A DNA stretch of 64,000 bases. Origin: Planctomycetota bacterium (GTDB taxonomy: Bacteria; Planctomycetota; UBA1135; GCA-002686595). The position numbers were made by a program, and so were the translations under genes. The notes under the pieces are model-generated. The model saw only the letters and a program-made list of their open reading frames with translations, had not been told where the DNA came from and did no database searches. Below, one piece after another: positions 33,766 through 41,780 of this stretch (the stretch's first letter is position 1; each line of letters opens with the position of its first letter). The stretch covers positions 1 to 64,000 of the forward strand of contig DUBE01000043.1 in assembly GCA_012960475.1 (NCBI GenBank), written 5' to 3'.

Positions 33766-36372
33766 TCAGCCGATACGCACGGCCCGCACCGCATCCACGC
33801 GCAAGGTGCGCCAAACCGGGTAGAGAGCGGAAACAAGGGCCACACACACGCAACCGCCAAGCCCCAGCCAGACCCAGATCCCGGGGCCCACATGGGGCAG
33901 ATCCAAACCTACCAGCCTCTGCAGGGATTCCACCACCACAGGCGTCATGCCCCAGCCCAGGGCCACCCCCAGCACGCCGCCCACCAGACCCACAATCAGG
34001 GCCTCAAGCAACACCATCCCCGCTAGCTGCCCGCTGCTGGTGCCCAGAGCCTTGAGCACTCCCAGTTCCTTGGACCTCTCCAGGGCCGCCAGCAGTTGAC
34101 CATTCAAGACCCCAAGTCCGGCAAGACAGGCGGTCAAGGCCAGCAACACATCAAAGAGCACAAAATCCCGCCCGATGTCCTCTTGGTGACTTTGAAGAAC
34201 CTGCTCGCCGGACCTGAACTCGATGTCCTGGGGTCCACCATGAAAGTCAAACACCGCGGCTTCCACAATCCCATGATCAACACCTGCCCCCAAGCGCACC
34301 GCCACCTGCTCCACCGTGTCGGTCGAATGGCAGTAGTAACGCTCAAGGTAATGATCAGCGATCAACCCGTACATGCGCTCGTCGGGAAAGGGGTAGTGTC
34401 CATAGGCATCGCTGATGGCAATGATGGTGAATTCTTCTACCTGCCCGTCCGCGCGTTCGAGGGGCACAATGGTCCCCAGCTCATAGGAAAGGTCCATCGC
34501 CAAGCGCCGCGAAACCACCATGCCCTTTTGTTGGTCGAGTTTCTCCAACAGTGTCGGGTCTTCAGCACAAGGTCCATAATCGGCCAGTTCTGCCACAGCG
34601 ACGCCCTGCACCAGGAACGGTGTGTGAACTCCCGTGCCTCCTTTCTCAAGTCCGATCACTCCGGGGTACTGATGCAAGTGCTGCGCAAAATCAGCAAACA
34701 CCGTAGGCGGCATGCCGGTGACCCAGATTTTCTCCATCACAGCCTCCGAAGCCCACTGATCCACCTCGCCCTCAAGACTGGCAGTCATGCCCTTGAGCCC
34801 CACCAGACCCGCAGTGACCAAGGCCAAGGCAGAGATAGAGACCCCAATCCGTGCTGGGGCCGCACGCATGGCCTTGGCGGTCAAGCGCCCGGCCAGGGGC
34901 CAGAGATGGGTGAAAGGCCTGGTAATCGTCGCGCAGACCCCTGTCAGCAGCTTTGGCACGATCAGGGACAGGATCACGATCAACGAGAGGATCCCCACAG
35001 CTCCCAACAGGGTGAAGAGCAGCTCGGCGGTCAATTCCCCCACAACCGGCACCACCACGAAGTAAAGGCTGGGCAGAACCAGAGCCAGCAGGAGGGCGTA
35101 GAGCAGATGGAACCCAACGGTCGAGCGATTCTTTAGGGACAACTGATCCCCTCGCAACGCCGCCATCGTATTCGCACCGCGTAGAGCAAGAAGCGGATAT
35201 ATCGAACCCACCAGCGCAATCAGGACTCCGATGCCGGCCAGAGGCAGGACCACCTCCCAGGGAATCTCGAACACATTTATATGCTTGCCGGTTCCAAGAG
35301 TGGTAATGCCCAAACTCAAGAGCCCCTTGGCAAGGCCAATCCCCCCGAGAATCCCCAGCCCGGCTCCTGCCCCCGCGAGCAGCACCGCCTCCAGCAAGAA
35401 CACGCGCCCGATCTGCCCACGGGTTGCACCCAAAGCATGTAGGGTCCCTACCTCTTTCATGCGTTCAGTCAGGGACAGAGACAAGGTGTGGAAGATCACA
35501 TACATGCCCAACACCAAAGCCAACAGGCCCGCCATGCGTACGCCGGTGCGAAAAGCGCGTTCGTCCGCCGCCTGACCCAAGATCGCCGCCTTGCTGACCA
35601 CAAATGCATAGGACGAAGCGATGTTGGCCTTGAGTCGTTCCGTGTCGACGGTTTGATCCCGGTTGGCCCAGATCAGGGGTTGCACGTGCACACCAGCATA
35701 GATCTCGCGGCCGTTTTGGTAGTCCACCAGGACCACCATGCCTCCGGAGCGCCGCCCGATCTGCTCGCGGGCCAGGATACCCACCACCTTGTAATCCCAC
35801 TGCGCCGGCACATCCGCATGGGTGCGTTTCTTGACCAACTTGCCATCTTCACAGACAAACTTGCTGGGACGCCGGGGCCGGGCCAACCAGATCTCGTCGC
35901 CCAGAGCGAGTTCAAAACGCTCGGCGACGCCCTCGCCAACCAGGACCTCGCGGCTGCCATCGGTGGCCAGATCCCGGCCCTCACCCAATGAGTAGACCCC
36001 AAGGTCCGGCGCGTGCTGAGCCTCAAGAGCAATCAGACGAGCCCATTCGCGGTTTTGGGGGGTGTCCGGAGCCTCGCTGCTGAGCGGCTCGGCGCGCACA
36101 GACGCATCGTTCTGAAAGTAGCGCGCCATCAAGGACACTCCTTCCACCTTGTACAAGTCCTCACGATCAGTCTGGCCTGCAGGCAGACGCAGCTGAATGT
36201 CCGGGACCGCGCGATCCGCCGCAGGTCCGCTGAGCCCGATGATCGTGTTGAAGTCCAGCACAACCACACCCACTACCGTGGCCACTCCTAGAGCAATACC
36301 CAGGGTCGAGAACAGAGTGCGCCCGGGCCGAGAAGACAGACCACGCCAGGCAAGGGTGCGAGCCAACCCCAT
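33766..36372 (-). CDS. Large FtsX-family ABC permease (duplicated, 868 aa)
   Basis: An 868-aa ABC permease with an N-terminal helix (about 20-42), a large extracytoplasmic domain, a bundle of helices at about 275-520 and a second set of three helices at about 745-860. Two FtsX-type cores are therefore present, each with the coupling pattern LTERMKEVGTLHALGAT and ALERSKELGVLKALGTS. This is the two-core type seen in lipoprotein- or lysophospholipid-handling transporters. It overlaps by 1 bp the stop of its ATPase. Its substrate is unknown; the gene upstream encodes an FG-GAP/thiol protein that may act with it. Confidence 0.85.
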   Translation of the reverse strand: MGLARTLAWRGLSSRPGRTLFSTLGIALGVATVVGVVVLDFNTIIGLSGPAADRAVPDIQLRLPAGQTDREDLYKVEGVSLMARYFQNDASVRAEPLSSEAPDTPQNREWARLIALEAQHAPDLGVYSLGEGRDLATDGSREVLVGEGVAERFELALGDEIWLARPRRPSKFVCEDGKLVKKRTHADVPAQWDYKVVGILAREQIGRRSGGMVVLVDYQNGREIYAGVHVQPLIWANRDQTVDTERLKANIASSYAFVVSKAAILGQAADERAFRTGVRMAGLLALVLGMYVIFHTLSLSLTERMKEVGTLHALGATRGQIGRVFLLEAVLLAGAGAGLGILGGIGLAKGLLSLGITTLGTGKHINVFEIPWEVVLPLAGIGVLIALVGSIYPLLALRGANTMAALRGDQLSLKNRSTVGFHLLYALLLALVLPSLYFVVVPVVGELTAELLFTLLGAVGILSLIVILSLIVPKLLTGVCATITRPFTHLWPLAGRLTAKAMRAAPARIGVSISALALVTAGLVGLKGMTASLEGEVDQWASEAVMEKIWVTGMPPTVFADFAQHLHQYPGVIGLEKGGTGVHTPFLVQGVAVAELADYGPCAEDPTLLEKLDQQKGMVVSRRLAMDLSYELGTIVPLERADGQVEEFTIIAISDAYGHYPFPDERMYGLIADHYLERYYCHSTDTVEQVAVRLGAGVDHGIVEAAVFDFHGGPQDIEFRSGEQVLQSHQEDIGRDFVLFDVLLALTACLAGLGVLNGQLLAALERSKELGVLKALGTSSGQLAGMVLLEALIVGLVGGVLGVALGWGMTPVVVESLQRLVGLDLPHVGPGIWVWLGLGGCVCVALVSALYPVWRTLRVDAVRAVRIG

Positions 36373-37118
36373 CAGATACTCAGGTCCTTGAGCGCCTCGT
36401 GGATCTCATCAACGGTAAGGCCGGGCCCTCGGAGCTCCGCATCCTGAGCCAACTCCCCATCCACCAGGAACAGCACACGATCTGCAAAGGCCGCGTCCCG
36501 CGGATTGTGGGTCACTAACAGGACGCTACGCCCATCTTCGTCGCAACAACCGCGCAGGATCTCCATCACCTCGGCTCCCGCCTTTTGGGACAAGTTGCCC
36601 GTGGGCTCATCGCACAGAAGCAGAGGTTGATTGCCCATCAGCGCGCGAGCGATAGAGGTGCGTTGCATCTCGCCCCCAGAGAGTTGGTGGGGCAAGGCTT
36701 CAAGGCGAGCGGCGAGTCCCAGGCGTTCGGCCAGGGTTGTCACCCTCGTGCGGGCTGCGGCGGCCAAACCGTGGCCAGCGATGGCCACCGGCAGAGCGAT
36801 GTTCTCCTGCACGCTCAAGTTGGGCATCAGGTTGAAGAACTGAAACACATAGCCCACCTGCTCGCGTCGCTGCAGGGTGCGTCGCCTTTCTGATAATTGG
36901 GCGAGATCCTGCCCCGCCAACTGAACTGTCCCCGCGGACGGCTTGTCCAGCCCGCTGAGCAAGTGCAACAAGGTAGACTTGCCTGAGCCACTGGGTCCCA
37001 TGACGCAGACGAACTCCCCAGACTGAACGCTGAAGGATATCTCGCGCAGGATGGGAACGCGCTCGCTCCCTTGGCCATGGAACTTATAAACGCCTTGGGC
37101 TTCGACTGCTACGGGCAT
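36372..37118 (-). CDS. ABC transporter ATP-binding protein (MacB/LolD type)
   Basis: A 248-aa ATPase with Walker A GPSGSGKST at residues 41-49, the Q-loop FQFFNLMPNLSVQENI, the signature LSGGEMQR near 145-152, Walker B LLLCDEPTGN near 165 and the switch His in VTHNPRD. It pairs with the overlapping 868-aa permease. It starts 25 bp after the stop of the FG-GAP/DsbD-like gene on the same strand, so the three genes are probably one operon. Confidence 0.9.
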   Translation of the reverse strand: MPVAVEAQGVYKFHGQGSERVPILREISFSVQSGEFVCVMGPSGSGKSTLLHLLSGLDKPSAGTVQLAGQDLAQLSERRRTLQRREQVGYVFQFFNLMPNLSVQENIALPVAIAGHGLAAAARTRVTTLAERLGLAARLEALPHQLSGGEMQRTSIARALMGNQPLLLCDEPTGNLSQKAGAEVMEILRGCCDEDGRSVLLVTHNPRDAAFADRVLFLVDGELAQDAELRGPGLTVDEIHEALKDLSI

Positions 37119-37143
37119 GGGGAGATGCTAACGCATCAAACCC

Positions 37144-38862
37144 CTAGTCCAACGACACCTCTGAAGAATGCACCGGCAGACACATCTCGTCGTCGCAGAC
37201 CTGAAAATGCATGGAAACCTTGAGCCCTGGCGCCGATGCCCCTAGCAAACGCACTTCGCAGGTGAACTGCGCTTGATCTACATACCAACTGACCCGCGGG
37301 TTGTTGAAGTCAGGAACCGATACGGAACTGCACTTCCAGGAGCTCACTTGCTCGACCCCAACAGGCAAGGTCAAGGCGGGATGCACCGCCGTGTACTCGC
37401 TTTCTCTGGGCAATTCAGCGTAGACATGCCACCCAGCGTCGATGGTCAGACTGGCCTCAATAGAAAGGCGCTTGGGGTCCCCCTCAATGGGAGTCGAAAC
37501 CACTTTGAGGATCGTGGGGCCAAACTCCTGCGTACCTTGACGTTGACTGCCAGCTTCTAGAATAGAGGCGTCTGTCTTCTTGCCTGGAGCAACCCCCAAG
37601 CAAAGCCAAACCCAACCATGCGTGACCGACTTCTTGCGATCAAAGCTCGACCAGGTCTTGGCAACGGGACTGAGAGCTTTGCGCGCGGCACCCATGGCAT
37701 CGATCACCTCTTGTGGAATGCCGCCAGACTTCCCCACATATTTGTTGCGCTCCTTGACCGCAGCGGAATAGTCGTCATTCAAACGATCGTAAGTTGGCTT
37801 GAGTGCGCGCTTCTCGGCCTTCTGTTCCTCAGTCAAGGGAGGTAGTTGCCTATAGAGCCACTGCACATCACCAATCAAAAGGTCCAGTTGGCCATCATTG
37901 TTCCAATCCGTGACGCTGACCTTGGTACGCAACCCCGGTGCCACGGGCCCGTCCTCCTCAGAACGCTCTTCAAAGGGAGCCTCAGCCACCAAGACCTGTT
38001 GTTCCCCGTAAATTGGATGGTCGTTCTGACCCAAGTTGCGGTACCAGTATGCACCGCCATGCTCGGAGCCCACGAGCAAATCCTGTACCCCATCCCCGTT
38101 CCAGTCCGCGTGATGAGCGTTTGAGCCCTTGACCTTCTTCCCTGACGCTGTGCGCAGGGGAGTGGGCTTCACGGCCCAGAGGGGCGCTTGCCTGGTACCC
38201 TCATTGACCACCAACTGAACTCCGCTCATGCGCGTGCCAATGACCAGATCCAAGTCACCATCACCGTCATAGTCCACTGCCTCGGGGGTCACAGACATGC
38301 CCACTTCCAGGGGGTCTCCCTCGCGATTCAGCAAGAAGCGCCCCTGGGCAAAGGTCATCCCTCCGGCTCCCTCAAACAGGTAGATCTCACCGGTGTAGGA
38401 ACCGGAAAGGATGTCCAAGTCGCCATCACCATCGTAGTCCACAAACTGTGGAACAAAGGAGATGCATCAGGTGGTAGGGATGCTGGCAAACTCCTTTCCC
38501 GCGCGCAGGTATTCGAAATCTCTGTACTCGGGGGCACTGTTCGTCCCCAGGTTGCGGTAGATGCGCAGCTTGCCCTCGGCAAAACCGGAGCTCCACTTCT
38601 TGCGCACGCCTTCGGGCAACCTCTCAGGGGGGAACTTGCCCCTGCCAAACTCCCCCACCAACAGATCTTGTCGGCCATCCCCATCAAAATCCATCATCAG
38701 GGGCGCCGCGTGCCCAACAGTCACATCGATCGGTGTATCCCCGCCGAAAATCCGCACCGGAGGAGCCAACCTTGGCGAAGTGTCTGCCGGCTCATCCTGT
38801 GGAAGAGGTGACAGGGAGAGTGCGGCGAGAGAGGCCCAGATGAGGTTCAGCATGCATCGCAT
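37144..38862 (-). CDS. Candidate selenoprotein: FG-GAP/VCBS repeats plus DsbD-like thiol domain, in-frame TGA
   Basis: One frame of 573 codons from ATG 38862 to the stop at 37144, interrupted only by a TGA at 38467-38469 (codon 132). It is not a frameshift: the codons on both sides are in the same register and the repeat pattern runs straight through (DFDGDGRQDLLVG before; DYDGDGDLDILSG and DYDGDGDLDLVIG after). The TGA is followed at once by a Cys codon, giving PTT-U-CISFVPQ. From memory, planctomycete relatives have a Cys-Cys pair here. A short signal peptide starts the protein. The last 120 residues resemble the DsbD N-terminal domain (GWHVYAE, then CDDEMCLP), so thiol redox chemistry is plausible. 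Alternatives: nonsense-inactivated gene or sequencing error. An ABC transporter follows 25 bp downstream. Confidence 0.6.
38430..38466 (-). promoter_or_regulatory. Putative bacterial SECIS hairpin downstream of in-frame UGA
   Basis: On the minus-strand RNA, UCCACA (38452-38447) pairs perfectly with UGUGGA (38443-38438), leaving a 3-nt loop GUU. A lower stem CAUC/GAUG (38464-38461 with 38433-38430) closes an internal loop. Exactly 20 nt separate the UGA from the loop, and the loop begins with G. These values fit the published bacterial SECIS consensus as I recall it (upper stem 4-16 bp, loop 3-14 nt with an early G, 16-37 nt from the UGA). The pairing is seen; the function is inferred. Confidence 0.5.
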
Positions 38863-39630
38863 ACTACCAAGATCTGAAACACCCCCCCAGCCAGGGCCCC
38901 AGGAGCAGGTTCCTGGACAAAAGGAAGGCGGGGACCTGATTGCCCAGGTCCCCGCCATCTCCTTCTTCTGACTTCTTCTCTTCCCGGTATCCCTGGGGGT
39001 CTCACTCCCCGGTCCGACTCAGGTCTCTCCTTCGATACTCGGCTTTGTCATCCAGCCATACGAACTGGATGACACAGGTAAGAGCCAGAGGAAGGCCTGT
39101 CCCGAACTGAGATTCTGCAAGAATGAAGAACTCCCGCTCCCAAGGGCCTTGTGCAGGGGTTCCAGGGCCAAAAATGAGACACGACCCTTCAATAGGGGGA
39201 TTCTGGCGAGCGAGCACAGCATGACCCCCTGAAATGAGGATGGGCCCGCCGGTCCCCACCAGCGGGCCCCGATCGACTCCATTCGGAGTCAGGATCCCCA
39301 GCGCAGCCTTGCGGCTACGGAGAACTCAGCCGGAGAGGCCAAAATCCCGAACGGGGAAAGAGGAAGAAACCTCGATCAGTCCTCAGAAGCCCCAAGAGGG
39401 GTCCTTGGAGCAAGAGCTCTTCCAGCACAGGCCCGATCTGACCAACGCCTGAGCAATGATCAAGGAACCCCCTGCCCCAGACGGCAAGGGCCCTCTCCAA
39501 CGGAAGCGGGCCTCCCCAAAGGAAGGCCCGCCGCCAGGATGGATTCGTCGTGATGATCGTCGCCACTTGTGCGACACCTCTCTTAGCGGCATCCCGCCAA
39601 GAACCGAACATCACATTCTTGAAGAGTGTC
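38863..39630. other. Long intergenic region with several hairpins, possible ncRNA or decayed gene
   Basis: About 770 bp without a convincing gene. On the minus strand, reading away from the LpoB gene, there are: GCGGGCCT/AGGCCCGC (39507-39532), GUAGCC-GCAA-GGCUGC with a GNRA tetraloop (39318-39303), GACTCC-GAAT-GGAGTC (39290-39275), and GGGCCCGC/GCGGGCCC (39269-39242). A minus-strand frame ending at 39002, just before a terminator, could code up to about 105 residues (GPILISGGHAVLARQ ... DDKAEYRRRDLS), but its third-position GC is low and it has no good start. Either a structured RNA, a remnant gene or a complex 3' region. Confidence 0.4.
38927..38956 (-). terminator. Rho-independent terminator
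   Basis: A perfect 12-bp stem GGCGGGGACCTG / CAGGTCCCCGCC with a 6-nt loop, followed on the minus strand by the T-rich tail TTCCTTTTGT. It lies about 45 bp past the end of the minus-strand frame at 39002 and about 65 bp before the candidate selenoprotein start, so it separates that operon from whatever is transcribed from the structured region upstream. Confidence 0.8.
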
Positions 39631-40248
39631 TCAACTGAAGATTCCAGAGCGCTGAGTCTTACGGATCTCGGACTCGTCGGCCCAGATGATCTCGCCAGAC
39701 TCAATGTTGACACACTGCAAGACCAGCTGGAAGTAGACGTCTTTGGTTTTGATACCGGCGGTCTCAAGGGAGCGGCGCTTGATCTTGGTGATGTCCCGCA
39801 GAGACCCGAAGACCACCACGTCCGCACCGAGTTGCTTGCCGAAGGCCTTGGCCTGAGCAGGGTCGACTCTGCCCGAGCCCTGCTGAAAGCGAACCTGCTG
39901 TTCAATTTCACCTTGACCCTGATGTTCGGCCACGATCCGGAACTTTCCGGTGCCCACCAATTGAGCGGTCATCTTGTCGCGCAATCCGCCCAGATCGATG
40001 TGCTCGCCGGTCAGGTTCTGAAAGCCGCCCATATACACAACAATGCGCTTGTCTCCGTCCTTGCCAGGGTGATCAAGGAAGGCCAGTTGGGTGGCGTCTC
40101 CCAAACTATCGGTCATTTCCGTGGCAAAGGTCTGGAGGTCAGTGGAACCCCAGTCTGCATTGACGGTCTCAGTGGCAGAAGCATCGCCATAGCCCGTCGA
40201 ACCACAGCTAGCGAAAGTAAAGATGGATAGGATCAGAAGTGTTTTCAT
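39631..40248 (-). CDS. lpoB: LpoB-like penicillin-binding-protein activator lipoprotein
   Basis: A 205-aa lipoprotein (lipobox ASC, Cys15). After a linker, the fold follows LpoB: DWGSTDLQTFATEMTDSL, KRIVVYMGGFQNLTGEHID, LRDKMTAQLVGTGKFRIV, then AKAFGKQLGADVVVFGSLRDI and VNIESGEIIWADESEIRKTQ. In Enterobacteria LpoB activates the peptidoglycan synthase PBP1b from the outer membrane. The start is ATG 40248 (MKTLLILSIF), not the in-frame codon at 40272. It follows the COG3014 lipoprotein by 20 bp, a pairing often seen around lpoB-like genes. Envelope role inferred. Confidence 0.82.
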   Translation of the reverse strand: MKTLLILSIFTFASCGSTGYGDASATETVNADWGSTDLQTFATEMTDSLGDATQLAFLDHPGKDGDKRIVVYMGGFQNLTGEHIDLGGLRDKMTAQLVGTGKFRIVAEHQGQGEIEQQVRFQQGSGRVDPAQAKAFGKQLGADVVVFGSLRDITKIKRRSLETAGIKTKDVYFQLVLQCVNIESGEIIWADESEIRKTQRSGIFS

Positions 40249-40268
40249 GGTTTGGACTCCGTAAGGGT

Positions 40269-41579
40269 TCAAGGAATTGGGTCTTGCCGGACTTGTGAGT
40301 TGACCTGCTGGCCTCCCACTTGTCGGGCGTGAATGTCACGGTTCATGGTTCGCGCAAAGACGAACATGGTCTCGCCAGGATCAAGATGCACGCGCCCAAG
40401 ATCGGCCAGGCCACCACCAGGAACCTCTACAGCAAGGCTGTGTTCGCCGCTGGGCACGAATATTCGGGCAGCAGCCCAGGATCCTGGCAGGGTGCTCCAG
40501 CAACGCAGGTCAGCGCGCTCGGTAGCCATATTGAACAAATCTCCGATGATGGCTCCAGTCACGCCGATCTCATCGTCAAGCTCTTGACGCAACTCTCGCT
40601 TGATCACAGTGCGCACCAGTGAGCGTGCGACCAGCCAGGCGGTGCGATCCTTGAGACTCTCCGAAGCGAGACGCTCAATATCCTCTAGCTGAGTGCTGCG
40701 AACCGCATTCTCGGACACATGCAGCGTGATCGGTGAAGCAGTATGCCGGCTGTATACGATCTCAGGTAACACGACAACCAGGAGCCCGTCATCGGTGCCC
40801 ACCGTCAACCGCGCCTCTCTCTTGGTGGGTCCCATACCCAGGCCGGCAATCAGGATCACCCGTGCACTTCCATCGGGAACGGGGCTGACCGTTCCAAACT
40901 TGGCTTCCCATTGAGCCGTGGCCTCAGCCAGGCCAAGGGAGCGGGAAAGGCGCACCAAGGACGGACCATGCAGTGACTCCGCGACCCCCAACTTGGCTAA
41001 GGCCTTGTAGTCGATATAGGCTTCATCAAGCTGACCGGTGAGCTCGTGTCCAATTGCCGATAGAAAGGTCGCCAGACCTCCAGCACGATAATCGCTGCCG
41101 TGGAAACGCTCCTCGGCGGCAAGCAGACGATTTGAGCGGCGCACCTCGACCATCATGTCTTCCACATTACCGAGGCCAAGGTAGGCCAACCCCCAAAGCG
41201 CATGCAGCATGACCCGCTCGTAGCCTTCGCCGACATAGTCGCTGAGTTCCTCACTCAAGGCCCAGGTGGACAAGCCTCTGCCGAGAGCGTTCGGATCCAC
41301 AAGAGCGGCCTCTTCCAGGCTCCGCACCTTGTCAAAGGCCCGCTCAAAGTAGACCAAGGCGGTATCGAAGCGACCGTCGGTCAACGCCACCAGGCCAGCC
41401 TCGGTCCCGGACAGAAAGGCCGAGTGGGTGTTGTCCTTCTCAGCAAAAGTGATCTCTGCAGCGACGAAGTTGGCCTCCCGAAAATCCCTCAGGGCCGCTC
41501 CCGTACGGTCCGAATAGGTCGCACAGGAGGCAAGCAGCAGGGCGAGGAGCGCTGCGGACCTGTATCTGATAGGGGTCAT
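40269..41579 (-). CDS. COG3014-type lipoprotein
   Basis: A 436-aa lipoprotein (lipobox ASC, Cys19). The first half is helical and TPR-like (FRDFREANFVAAE-type units; LVALTDGRFDTALVYFERAF; HALWGLAYLGLGNVEDMMVEVRRSNRLL), followed by an extracytoplasmic beta-rich half with ARVILIAGLGMGPTKREAR and a C-terminal barrel-like part (WAAARIFVPSGEHSLAVEVPG). This matches the COG3014 group that lies next to LpoB-like genes. The stop overlaps the upstream extension of the LpoB frame. It probably works with LpoB in envelope assembly (inference from context). Confidence 0.78.
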   Translation of the reverse strand: MTPIRYRSAALLALLLASCATYSDRTGAALRDFREANFVAAEITFAEKDNTHSAFLSGTEAGLVALTDGRFDTALVYFERAFDKVRSLEEAALVDPNALGRGLSTWALSEELSDYVGEGYERVMLHALWGLAYLGLGNVEDMMVEVRRSNRLLAAEERFHGSDYRAGGLATFLSAIGHELTGQLDEAYIDYKALAKLGVAESLHGPSLVRLSRSLGLAEATAQWEAKFGTVSPVPDGSARVILIAGLGMGPTKREARLTVGTDDGLLVVVLPEIVYSRHTASPITLHVSENAVRSTQLEDIERLASESLKDRTAWLVARSLVRTVIKRELRQELDDEIGVTGAIIGDLFNMATERADLRCWSTLPGSWAAARIFVPSGEHSLAVEVPGGGLADLGRVHLDPGETMFVFARTMNRDIHARQVGGQQVNSQVRQDPIP

Positions 41580-41780
41580 GGTGTCTTCTAGAAGGGACTT
41601 GAAGAGGGCCTGCAGGGATTCTGGGGGACCAGGATCAGGGCAGTTACAAGGACCATGCCAACCTCGGGGAGCCCATGCGTTGGAAGGTCACGATTATTGA
41701 GTCGATTGTAACCGGAAGGAACAGGGAACGAGGTTCGGGCCTTCGCACAGCGGGGTCCCTCGCTAGAATGAGGCGCTGCC

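Noticed and set aside
38442-38469. A frameshift or two separate genes at the FG-GAP gene break
   Set aside because: The distance from the TGA to the next start-like GTG is 27 bp, so both parts are in one frame, and the repeat pattern continues across. A separate second gene starting with GTG would begin in the middle of an FG-GAP unit.
39002-39259. Small gene before the terminator at 38927-38956
   Set aside because: No ribosome site or ATG, low third-position GC compared with neighbours, and an equally long frame in another register. Kept only as a possibility in the intergenic entry.
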